Source of the DNA: a virus
DNA length: 64,000 nt
Strand: one strand, 5' to 3'
Virus record (IMG/VR): IMGVR_UViG_3300035703_000005
Location: 62,001 to 126,000 of that record
The notes beneath the pieces were generated by a model. The model worked only from the letters and a program-made list of their open reading frames with translations. It was not told where the DNA came from and searched no databases. The position numbers and the translations under genes are program-made. Below are positions 39,084-44,511 of this stretch, in pieces (the stretch's first letter is position 1; each line of letters begins with the position of its first letter).

Positions 39084-39739
39084 TTTTGATCTTTCATAAC
39101 TTGTTCCCAGTCCTTCTGGAATAACTCAAGACCCTTATCAGTCATAATGTTCTTATACATTGACCAAAATACAATGGGAGGAATTGTAACTACATCTGCA
39201 CCACAAAGAGCAGACTGTTCTACCTGTCTTACATCACGAAGAGATGCTGCAAGAATTTGTGTAGATGTTCCCGAATAATCAAATGCTTTACGAATGTTCT
39301 TAATGAGTTCGATTCCATCAATCGAATTATCCATCCAACGACCAACAAAAGGTGAAATGAATGTTGCTCCTGATTTAGATGCAAGAATTGCCTGAGCGAC
39401 TGAGAATACAAGAGTTACATTGACTTGAATTCCTTTATCAGTCAAAAATTTACAAGCCTTAAGTCCTTCTACTGTACAAGGAACTTTAATTGTAACTGCT
39501 GGTGCAATTGTATAAAATTGTTGTGCTTGTGAAAGCATTTCTTCTGCAGTATCGGCAACAACTTCTGCAGAAATACTTTCTAGTTTTGAAAAAGACTTTG
39601 ATATTTCTTCGATAACTTCATGAAGTTGTCTACCACTTTTAAGAATTAAAGTGGGATTTGTAGTAACTCCATCCAATAGTCCAGTCTCGTATGCTGGACT
39701 AATCATTGAAACATCTGCGGTATCTAAAAAAATCTTCAT
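39080..39739 (-). CDS. talC: transaldolase (TalC type)
   Basis: 219 aa, the short TalC/fructose-6-phosphate-aldolase-like form carried by cyanophages. MKIFLDTADVSMISPAYETG, GVTTNPTLILKSG, AVTIKVPCTVEGLKACKFLT (Schiff-base Lys in IKVP) and SGATFISPFVGRWMDNSIDG. It moves a dihydroxyacetone unit in the pentose phosphate pathway and, in infected cyanobacteria, helps redirect carbon from the Calvin cycle toward ribose-5-phosphate and NADPH. Confidence 0.97.
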   Translation of the reverse strand: MKIFLDTADVSMISPAYETGLLDGVTTNPTLILKSGRQLHEVIEEISKSFSKLESISAEVVADTAEEMLSQAQQFYTIAPAVTIKVPCTVEGLKACKFLTDKGIQVNVTLVFSVAQAILASKSGATFISPFVGRWMDNSIDGIELIKNIRKAFDYSGTSTQILAASLRDVRQVEQSALCGADVVTIPPIVFWSMYKNIMTDKGLELFQKDWEQVMKDQK

Positions 39740-39748
39740 ATAGTACTC

Positions 39749-39838
39749 CTATTGTGGATAAGCGTTATTTAATCCCCAAGTTATAAAAAGCATGATTGAT
39801 CCAAATATACAAATTGTAGAGAAAGTTAGTCTGTGCAT
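39749..39838 (-). CDS. small membrane peptide, 29 aa
   Basis: MHRLTFSTICIFGSIMLFIT plus WGLNNAYPQ: a single hydrophobic helix. 1 nt from the 41-aa peptide upstream; part of a run of five tiny genes. Confidence 0.4.
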   Translation of the reverse strand: MHRLTFSTICIFGSIMLFITWGLNNAYPQ

Positions 39839-39839
39839 C

Positions 39840-39965
39840 TTACCCCCCACTACCGTTTCTGAAACCTATCATATATCCAATCAATAATCCACACATAAAT
39901 GACACAAACATGTAAAGGACATGAGACGTAAACTCAATAAATTCAATCCATTCTGTATTCTTCAT
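39840..39965 (-). CDS. small membrane peptide, 41 aa
   Basis: MKNTEWIEFIEFTSHVLYMF then VSFMCGLLIGYMIGFRNGSG: one transmembrane helix. Overlaps the stop region of the acidic 40-aa peptide upstream. Confidence 0.45.
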   Translation of the reverse strand: MKNTEWIEFIEFTSHVLYMFVSFMCGLLIGYMIGFRNGSGG

Positions 39966-40065
39966 CGTCCTCATAAGTAGATGGTTCTTCAAAAAGTTCA
40001 TCCATTTTTTGTTGTAGAACTCTTTGTTGCAGTTCTTCTAAATCCTCTTCTGTAAGAATTATCAT
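39943..40065 (-). CDS. acidic peptide, 40 aa
   Basis: MIILTEEDLEELQQRVLQQK, then an acidic C-terminus (EEPSTYEDDEEYRMD). Helical; overlaps its neighbours by 3-23 nt. Confidence 0.45.
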   Translation of the reverse strand: MIILTEEDLEELQQRVLQQKMDELFEEPSTYEDDEEYRMD

Positions 40066-40241
40066 TTGTCCTTAAGTAATTCCTCTATTCGTTTACGCAT
40101 GTTTGTACTTTCTTGTTTCATATAATCTCTGAGAGAATATCCTCTTTGACCTTTCATAATACAAGTTCCTTGATAGAACATTGTAACGGCAAATACCAAT
40201 AATAAAACTATACCAATTATTTCAGAGTAATGTTGAGCCAT
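40062..40241 (-). CDS. small membrane protein, 59 aa
   Basis: MAQHYSEIIGIVLLLVFAVT then MFYQGTCIMKGQRGYSLRDY and a basic tail (RKRIEELLKDK). One N-terminal transmembrane helix. Stop overlaps the start of the acidic peptide (ATGA). Confidence 0.5.
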   Translation of the reverse strand: MAQHYSEIIGIVLLLVFAVTMFYQGTCIMKGQRGYSLRDYMKQESTNMRKRIEELLKDK

Positions 40242-40420
40242 GGCAGTAAAGGTGGAATGATACCAATTAATCGGAGAAGTCCCTCAGCAAATAAAGCAAG
40301 AACCACCCAACCAACACACATAGAAATAATGGAAGCATTCCTATTGTGCCTTCGTATAGAAGCATCAATCATCTCCTGTACTTCAGAACGACTTACGGAT
40401 TCAGCATTATCAATATCCAT
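40217..40420 (-). CDS. small membrane protein, 67 aa
   Basis: Start MDIDNAESVSRSEVQEMIDA (ATG 40420), one hydrophobic segment (SIISMCVGWVVLALFAEGLL) and a second shorter one. Predicted inner-membrane protein; unknown role. Confidence 0.5.
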   Translation of the reverse strand: MDIDNAESVSRSEVQEMIDASIRRHNRNASIISMCVGWVVLALFAEGLLRLIGIIPPLLPWLNITLK

Positions 40421-40568
40421 TTTTATCATCTCCAAGATATTTCGATAAAGGATCTTTTTTGGTTTTGACAATCTCACACGCTCTTTTATAGAACATATTA
40501 TCCGTATTACCAGAGGCTTCAAAAGTAGCCTTGATCTTCACCCAATTACCGTAGGTGTGGTCGTCCAT
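40410..40568 (-). CDS. conserved cyanophage hypothetical, 52 aa
   Basis: MDDHTYGNWVKIKATFEASG then TDNMFYKRACEIVKTKKDPL and SKYLGDDKNGY. I recognise the pattern as a small conserved cyanomyovirus protein; no function known. Promoter at 40595-40622. Confidence 0.65.
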   Translation of the reverse strand: MDDHTYGNWVKIKATFEASGNTDNMFYKRACEIVKTKKDPLSKYLGDDKNGY

Positions 40569-40594
40569 GAGGTTATTAACTTGTACATAATTAT

Positions 40595-40622
40595 ATAATA
40601 ATCACGGAAGCTATAACGTCAA
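40595..40622 (-). promoter_or_regulatory. sigma-70-type promoter
   Basis: TTGACG (40617-40622), 16-bp spacer, TATTAT (40595-40600), 27 nt before the ATG at 40568. Confidence 0.65.
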
Positions 40623-40671
40623 CCTTATGTGTTCATATCGTAACACTGATTAAGCAAATATTAAAATAAAA

Positions 40672-40756
40672 CGGAAAGGAGAGGATTCGAACCTCCGGAT
40701 GCTCTCACATCGACTGTTTTCAAGACAGTTGCCTTAAACCACTCGGCCACCTTTCC
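40672..40756 (-). tRNA. tRNA-Ser (UGA)
   Basis: Class II tRNA with long variable arm; acceptor GGAAAGG paired to CCTTTCC, anticodon loop CTTGAAA, G73 as expected for Ser. Confidence 0.96.
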
Positions 40757-40759
40757 ATA

Positions 40760-40848
40760 CGGAGAATGTTGGATTCGAACCAACGGAGAAGCATAAACTC
40801 CTCAAGAACTTAGCAGGTTCCCGCCTTAAACCACTCGGCCAATTCTCC
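40760..40848 (-). tRNA. tRNA-Ser (GCU)
   Basis: Class II; acceptor GGAGAAT/ATTCTCC, anticodon loop CTGCTAA, long variable arm, G73. Its first base is the last base of the stop codon of the 40848-41099 gene. Confidence 0.96.
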
Positions 40849-41099
40849 TATCGGATTTCGAAATCCAGTTTACGAACCTTACGAGCTCGTCTGGACTCCT
40901 GGAAAGCAAGTTCAGATGGACTGAACACACTATCCCTTTTGTTTTCTTTAATTGAGTTTAACATAACTACTTGATTTAAGTCAACAGCAGTGATAGTGTC
41001 TCCTTTTACAAGTGTCATATTATCACACCCACAGCATACCGATTTAGTTGGATGCGACTCCAACTCGGTGTTACACACTTTGCATCTTACTCTTAACAT
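40848..41099 (-). CDS. zinc-ribbon protein, 83 aa
   Basis: MLRVRCKVCNTELESHPTKS then VCCGCDNMTLVKGDTI: two Cys pairs forming an N-terminal zinc ribbon, then a beta region and a basic C-terminus (RRARKVRKLDFEIR). Ends in TAG whose G begins tRNA-Ser(GCU). Confidence 0.65.
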   Translation of the reverse strand: MLRVRCKVCNTELESHPTKSVCCGCDNMTLVKGDTITAVDLNQVVMLNSIKENKRDSVFSPSELAFQESRRARKVRKLDFEIR

Positions 41100-41115
41100 T
41101 GTCTTATACCTTTAA

Positions 41116-41637
41116 TTAATCTTCAGTTGTTTCTTCTACTTGAATTTCAGATTCTTCTTGTTCTTCAATTTCTTGAACTTCTTCTTTTGCGAGTCCAGGA
41201 GAGGATTCAAGATACGATCTCAACATCCAAACAAATTTTCCATGAGACTCATTTAGATCATCTATAAGATTTGAAGTTGCTCTGGACTTCTGAGCATCAG
41301 CTTCCTCAGCAACTTCAGTAAATAGATCACACAAATCTTGATTTGATTTTAACAGATCTCTTACCATTTTATGGCAATCTGTTGTACTTTGTCCAGTTTT
41401 GACTTTGGAAACTTCTACAATTCTTTCTAAACTATTAAGTGGTTTTACATTTAGAAACCTCATGTGTTCAGAGATACGATCGATCTCCTCAAACATTGTT
41501 TCATACTGATCACCAAAAAGAGTATGAAGTTGTGGAAAATCTTCTCCAATTACATTCCAATGATACGCCCATGTCTTATGAAATAAGACAAATAGGGATG
41601 CTTGTGCATCACTTAGTAGTTTAAAAAGTGTTTCCAT
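41116..41637 (-). CDS. Dps-like ferritin
   Basis: 173 aa. HKTWAYHWNVIGEDFPQLHT followed by LFGDQYETMFEEIDRISEHM contains the Dps ferroxidase pattern (His-Trp-Asn...Asp...Glu...Asp). Four-helix composition; the C-terminal 25 residues are Glu-rich (EEQEESEIQVEETTED). Dps protects DNA from iron/peroxide chemistry. With the diiron protein at 3.9 kb and peroxiredoxin, it adds to the oxidative-stress functions. Confidence 0.82.
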   Translation of the reverse strand: METLFKLLSDAQASLFVLFHKTWAYHWNVIGEDFPQLHTLFGDQYETMFEEIDRISEHMRFLNVKPLNSLERIVEVSKVKTGQSTTDCHKMVRDLLKSNQDLCDLFTEVAEEADAQKSRATSNLIDDLNESHGKFVWMLRSYLESSPGLAKEEVQEIEEQEESEIQVEETTED

Positions 41638-41668
41638 TATACAGATACTTTTTCAAGTATTTATAAGT

Positions 41669-41739
41669 GGGCAATATCGGATTCGAACCAATGACCAACT
41701 GCGTGTAAAGCAGCTGCGCTACCGCTGCGCTAATCGCCC
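41669..41739 (-). tRNA. tRNA-Val (UAC)
   Basis: Acceptor GGGCGAT/ATTGCCC, anticodon loop TTTACAC, T-loop TTCGAAT, A73. Confidence 0.95.
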
Positions 41740-41950
41740 GTGGGGGTGGTGAGATTCTGTCATACTCACAATCGGGAAGGTTACACTGACAACGTATTTC
41801 CCAACACTTAGGTTCTTCTTGGTGAGAAGTTCTATACCTTTGATTTCTCAACGATACAGCGGGCACCACCCCTAACCTATTACATTATCCCGTGAGTAAC
41901 CACAAGGATTGTTCTGTCACACCCAGAGAACTCCCGTCGAAGTTCTCAAG
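41740..41950 (-). other. spacer within RNA island
   Basis: About 210 nt without a firm gene. A frame reading leftward from GTG near 41865 (CWEIRCQCNLPDCEYDRISP) looks protein-like but runs into tRNA-Val, so it may be a decayed gene. A hairpin GAGAACT...AGTTCTC lies at about 41918-41950, just upstream of tRNA-Gly. Confidence 0.35.
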
Positions 41951-42022
41951 AGCGGAATACCGGATTCGAACCGGTGACATCCAACTTGGAAGGATGGCGT
42001 TCTACCACTGAACTAATTCCGC
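41951..42022 (-). tRNA. tRNA-Gly (UCC)
   Basis: Acceptor GCGGAAT/ATTCCGC, anticodon loop CTTCCAA, U73; one U-U mismatch in the anticodon stem. Promoter 42032-42060. Confidence 0.92.
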
Positions 42023-42031
42023 AATAAGACA

Positions 42032-42060
42032 ATTATAGAGTAGTTGAGTATAATTGTCAA
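42032..42060 (-). promoter_or_regulatory. promoter of tRNA-Gly
   Basis: TTGACA (42055-42060), 17-bp spacer, TATAAT (42032-42037): perfect consensus, 10 nt upstream of the tRNA. Confidence 0.85.
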
Positions 42061-42061
42061 G

Positions 42062-42144
42062 TGCTCCAGAGAAGATTTGAACTTCCACGCTTTTTAAGGC
42101 GGCGGATTCTAAGTCCGCTGTGTCTACCGTTCCACCACTGGAGC
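42062..42144 (-). tRNA. tRNA-Leu (UAG)
   Basis: Class II; acceptor GCTCCAG/CTGGAGC, anticodon loop CTTAGAA, long variable arm, A73. Confidence 0.96.
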
Positions 42145-42262
42145 TAATTTTTAATTGATGAGTAGTGAGTGCCCACCACTCGCAGAAGACACTTTCTGCA
42201 ATTTTCACTGCATTAGAGGGCAGTGATGATATGAAAGAATCGGAAATTTCCAACCCTTCCAA

Positions 42263-42335
42263 CTCCCCCAGTCCGACTCGAACGAACAACCCCAGAGTTA
42301 ACAGCTCCGTGCTCTGCCAATTGAGCTATAGGGGA
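42263..42335 (-). tRNA. tRNA-Asn (GUU)
   Basis: Acceptor TCCCCTA/TGGGGGA, anticodon loop CTGTTAA, G73 as expected for Asn. The 118-nt spacer to its 3' side (42145-42262) holds no firm gene. Confidence 0.95.
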
Positions 42336-42386
42336 ATATAGGGGAAAGGAGAGCTCTTGGGCGAACCCGCAGGATCACTTTCCCAG

Positions 42387-42459
42387 TGGAGAATAGGAGA
42401 CTCGAACTCCTAACCTTTGCCTTGCAAAGGCACTGCTCTACCAATTGAGCTAATCCCCC
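42387..42459 (-). tRNA. tRNA-Ala (UGC)
   Basis: Acceptor GGGGGAT/ATTCTCC with two G-U pairs, anticodon loop TTTGCAA, A73. Confidence 0.92.
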
Positions 42460-42465
42460 ATTTGG

Positions 42466-42537
42466 TGGCGGGGGGTGGAATTGAACCACCTACCTGAAGC
42501 TTATGAGACTTCTGTGCAACCGTTACACTTCCCCACT
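42466..42537 (-). tRNA. tRNA-Met-like (CAU), atypical acceptor
   Basis: Anticodon loop CTCATAA with intact D, anticodon and T arms. The acceptor reads AGTGGGG/CCCCGCC, leaving an A1-C72 mismatch, and position 8 is A rather than U. A 1-72 mismatch is an initiator feature, but the anticodon stem lacks the three G-C pairs of initiators. Confidence 0.82.
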
Positions 42538-42540
42538 ATA

Positions 42541-42776
42541 AGGCCGCTTTTCACGGCACCGTAACACTTTCTTTACAGGGCTGTTATCACCCCGTCTCTC
42601 TATACTAGGGCAGTAGTCTTACTGCGAGAGAATGCAACAATGTTGTTTGCGTTTGTTTTTTGTCCCGTCAACAGATACAACCTTACCACCTCGTCGAAAC
42701 CTTGGCAACCCCTAGTTATGGAGTTGTGGGGAGTCGAACCCCAGTCCGAAGCAACAGACTTTGCATCCTCTTGAAC
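42541..42776 (-). ncRNA. ssrA: circularly permuted two-piece tmRNA
   Basis: Transcript order on the minus strand: acceptor piece (TTCGGACTGGGGTTCGACTC then CCCACAACTCCA, ending near 42719), a 6-nt linker (42713-42718), then the coding piece starting GGGGTTGCCAAGGTTTCGAC. GGGGTTG (42706-42712) pairs with CAACTCC (42720-42726) to rebuild the acceptor stem; TTGTATC (42674-42680) pairs with GATGCAA (42761-42767) as P2 between pieces. The tag frame 42600-42650 reads ANNIVAFSRSKTTALV-stop, homologous to the cyanobacterial ANNIV-tag. A CTCTC/GAGAG stem and GGGGTGATAACAGCCC follow. tmRNA rescues stalled ribosomes and tags the nascent protein for proteolysis. Confidence 0.9.
42600..42650 (-). CDS. ssrA: tmRNA proteolysis tag, ANNIVAFSRSKTTALV
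   Basis: Resume codon GCA at 42648-42650, stop TAG at 42600-42602. The first five residues ANNIV match cyanobacterial tags (ANNIVPFARK...VAA), but the tag ends Ala-Leu-Val instead of the usual Ala-Ala that ClpXP recognises. Confidence 0.88.
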   Translation of the reverse strand, partial: ANNIVAFSRSKTTALV

Positions 42777-42783
42777 ATAGTAT

Positions 42784-42812
42784 ATAGTATACTAAAATTA
42801 TTCAGTTGTCAA
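42784..42812 (-). promoter_or_regulatory. promoter of the tmRNA
   Basis: TTGACA (42807-42812), 17-bp spacer, TACTAT (42784-42789). It starts between tRNA-Ser(GGA) and the acceptor piece, giving tmRNA an independent transcript start. Confidence 0.75.
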
Positions 42813-42813
42813 G

Positions 42814-42900
42814 CGGAGAGAGAGGGATTTGAACCCTCGGTGAAGTTACCCCCACACAGACTTTCCAGGTCTGCTCCTTAAGCCACTCGGACACCTCTCC
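42814..42900 (-). tRNA. tRNA-Ser (GGA)
   Basis: Class II; acceptor GGAGAGG paired with TCTCTCC, anticodon loop CTGGAAA, G73. Third Ser isoacceptor. Confidence 0.96.
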
Positions 42901-42909
42901 AACATAAAC

Positions 42910-42937
42910 ATCATACCATAATTACGGAAGATGTCAA
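42910..42937 (-). promoter_or_regulatory. promoter of tRNA-Ser (GGA)
   Basis: TTGACA (42932-42937), 16-bp spacer, TATGAT (42910-42915); abuts the 3' end of tRNA-Arg. Confidence 0.75.
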
Positions 42938-43011
42938 CACTCTCTGCAGGATTTGAACCTGCGACACATCGGTTCGTAGCCGATTGCTCTAGTCCACTGA
43001 GCTAAGAGAGT
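42938..43011 (-). tRNA. tRNA-Arg (ACG)
   Basis: Acceptor ACTCTCT/AGAGAGT, anticodon loop CTACGAA, T-loop TTCAAAT, G73. A34 is normal for Arg-ACG (inosine). Confidence 0.95.
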
Positions 43012-43014
43012 AGG

Positions 43015-43086
43015 CGAAGGGCCAGAGACTTGAACTCTGATCTTTGGTTTTGGAGACCAAGATGCTACCAATTGCACCAACCCAAC
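43015..43086 (-). tRNA. tRNA-Trp (CCA), damaged acceptor stem
   Basis: Anticodon loop CTCCAAA, T arm CAGAG-TTCAAGT-CTCTG and D arm intact, G73. The acceptor reads GTTGGGT/GCCCTTC with U-U mismatches at 2-71 and 3-70. Confidence 0.85.
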
Positions 43087-43090
43087 ATGG

Positions 43091-43164
43091 TATCCGTGAG
43101 AGGATTTGAACCTCCAACAAATAGATCCTTAGTCTATTGCCTCTTCCAATTGGGCTACACGGAC
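43091..43164 (-). tRNA. class I tRNA with anticodon AAG (Leu by code)
   Basis: Acceptor GTCCGTG/CACGGAT, anticodon arm ATAGA-CTAAGGA-TCTAT, 5-nt variable loop TTGTT, T-loop TTCAAAT. The anticodon AAG would read CUU (Leu), yet the short variable loop is not Leu-like; identity doubtful. Confidence 0.8.
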
Positions 43165-43167
43165 AAA

Positions 43168-43839
43168 CTATAAGATTCCGAAAAGTTTACATCTTTTACG
43201 AATAGCATTATCAGAAACTCCAAACATTTTACCAATAGAAACTAAAGAATAAGAAGCAAGAAGTTTTTGAAGTTCTTCTTTAGATACTTCAAATTTTCTT
43301 TTTCTTGGAATTGAAATTCTAGGTTTTTTAACCCTTTTTACATTCCTACCAGCAAATGTATCAGTTTGACTATTGCAGTTTGGACATAAAAATCTTAGAT
43401 TTTCTAATCTATTATCATTAGGAATTCCATTTATATGATCTAAAACCATAGATAAAGGATTTCCATTCCATTTAGGTTCCAATCCACAATTGAAGCAAGA
43501 ATAAGAAATAATATTTTCTTGTATTAGTCTTGCCCTAATAACACTCCTAGAAGTGCTACTATTTTCAACAAATAGTATATTATTTGGAATTTTATTTTTA
43601 CTAGGACCAAATTTTTTTCCTTTATTGGAATCAAGTCCTTTTTTTATATGAGAAGTATCAATTTTTTCATATTCTATTCTTCTTTTTAGTGTGTTTATAT
43701 TAGAACCTTGAGAAAATATATTAAGTTTTCTCAAAATCTCAGAATAAGAAGAACTATCAGAAACAATTAATTCTAGTTGTTTTTTTGGAACAGACCATAA
43801 GATACTTCTTTTTTTTCTGGATTTATTTTGATTTGACAT
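43168..43839 (-). CDS. HNH homing endonuclease in tRNA array
   Basis: 223 aa. Central HNH module: CFNCGLEPKWNGNPLSMVLD, HINGIPNDNRLENLRFLCPN, CNSQTDTFAGRN, with the DH, N and CxxC zinc ligands visible. The C-terminus has a helix-turn-helix (EELQKLLASYSLVSIGKMFG, VSDNAIRKRCK) for DNA binding; the N-terminus is basic. Free-standing mobile gene inserted between tRNA genes, with own late promoter. Confidence 0.92.
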   Translation of the reverse strand: MSNQNKSRKKRSILWSVPKKQLELIVSDSSSYSEILRKLNIFSQGSNINTLKRRIEYEKIDTSHIKKGLDSNKGKKFGPSKNKIPNNILFVENSSTSRSVIRARLIQENIISYSCFNCGLEPKWNGNPLSMVLDHINGIPNDNRLENLRFLCPNCNSQTDTFAGRNVKRVKKPRISIPRKRKFEVSKEELQKLLASYSLVSIGKMFGVSDNAIRKRCKLFGIL

Positions 43840-43859
43840 AGTAATTATTCTTTATTAGT

Positions 43860-43867
43860 TATTTATA
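43860..43867 (-). promoter_or_regulatory. late promoter TATAAATA
   Basis: Late octamer on the minus strand, 20 nt before the HNH endonuclease ATG. Confidence 0.7.
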
Positions 43868-43911
43868 ACACATAAAGTCAAAAAATACTAGTCTTACCAT
43901 TATAAATCCAA

Positions 43912-43986
43912 ATCCCAAGGCAGGCTTCGAACCTGCAAAAATTCTCCTTCAAAGGGAGATAGCTTTACCAGTTTGCTCACTTGGGA
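43912..43986 (-). tRNA. tRNA-Gln (UUG)
   Basis: Acceptor TCCCAAG/CTTGGGA, anticodon arm TCTCC-CTTTGAA-GGAGA, T-loop TTCGAAG, U73. Confidence 0.93.
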
Positions 43987-43992
43987 ATTAGG

Positions 43993-44068
43993 AGTTCAGG
44001 GTGGGATTTGAACCCACGGTGAAAGAAGTTTTGCAGACTTCCGCATTCGACCACTCTGCCACCTGAAC
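43993..44068 (-). tRNA. tRNA-Cys (GCA)
   Basis: Acceptor GTTCAGG/CCTGAAC, anticodon loop CTGCAAA, U73 as required for Cys. Confidence 0.95.
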
Positions 44069-44101
44069 ATTTGAACTATCTGGAATTTCCAGATAATTGA
44101 G

Positions 44102-44172
44102 AGCCCAATAACAGAATTGAACTGTTCTCTGCAGTTTACTAAACTGCTGCATCACCACAATGCTTATCGGGC
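44102..44172 (-). tRNA. tRNA-Thr (AGU)
   Basis: Acceptor GCCCGAT/ATTGGGC, anticodon arm GCAGT-TTAGTAA-ACTGC, U73; A at position 8. AGU anticodons are rare in bacteria. Confidence 0.87.
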
Positions 44173-44174
44173 GG

Positions 44175-44246
44175 GGTGCCATATGAGATTTGAACTCATC
44201 TACCCAGTTTCACAAACTGGTTCCTTAACCACTAGGATAATGGCAC
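44175..44246 (-). tRNA. tRNA-His (GUG)
   Basis: Acceptor GTGCCAT/ATGGCAC, anticodon loop TTGTGAA, C73 as in His. The genome encodes T, not G, at position -1, which is unusual for bacterial tRNA-His. Confidence 0.92.
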
Positions 44247-44247
44247 A

Positions 44248-44319
44248 AGGCAGTGGGTAGAATTGAACTACCGACATAGAGGGTATGAATCTCTTGTTCT
44301 ACCACTGAACTACACTGCC
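44248..44319 (-). tRNA. tRNA with CAU anticodon (Met or Ile2)
   Basis: Acceptor GGCAGTG/CACTGCC, anticodon loop TTCATAC, U73. A31-C39 mismatch opens the anticodon stem. Third CAU tRNA of the window; one may be Ile2 (lysidine-modified). Confidence 0.88.
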
Positions 44320-44323
44320 AAGT

Positions 44324-44413
44324 AGGGAGAGGGTGGAATCGAACCACCATTGCCAATGGACGGAATCGAACCGTCTCTGATACCGTCGTATCCACCATCC
44401 AAGGTGCTCTCCC
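44324..44413 (-). ncRNA. aberrant tRNA-like structure with two T-arms
   Basis: A 7-bp acceptor GGGAGAG/CTCTCCC encloses a row of hairpins: CACC-TTGGAT-GGTG, GATAC-GACG-GTATC, GACGG-TTCGATT-CCGTC, CATTG-G-CAATG and GTGG-TTCGATT-CCAC. Two TTCGATT T-loops are present and no canonical 7-nt anticodon loop. Possibly a decayed or recombined tRNA, or a tRNA mimic. Confidence 0.6.
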
Positions 44414-44426
44414 ATATCGTAGGTGT

Positions 44427-44509
44427 ATCATTTGAGAGGATTCGAACCTCCATTGCCGCCTCCAAAACGCAAGTGCTATGGCGGAGTGTTACCGTTACAC
44501 TACAAATGA
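44427..44509 (-). tRNA. tRNA-like gene with expanded anticodon loop
   Basis: Perfect acceptor TCATTTG/CAAATGA, U8 A9, D arm GTGT-AACGGTA-ACAC, T arm GGAGG-TTCGAAT-CCTCT. The anticodon stem CCGCC/GGCGG encloses 19 nt (ATAGCACTTGCGTTTTGGA) instead of 7, so the anticodon cannot be assigned. Confidence 0.7.
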
Positions 44510-44511
44510 TA

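Noticed and set aside
41621-41869. 82-aa minus-strand frame through tRNA-Val.
   Set aside because: Most of its C-terminal half is translated tRNA; only a short upstream part looks protein-like, noted as a spacer relic.
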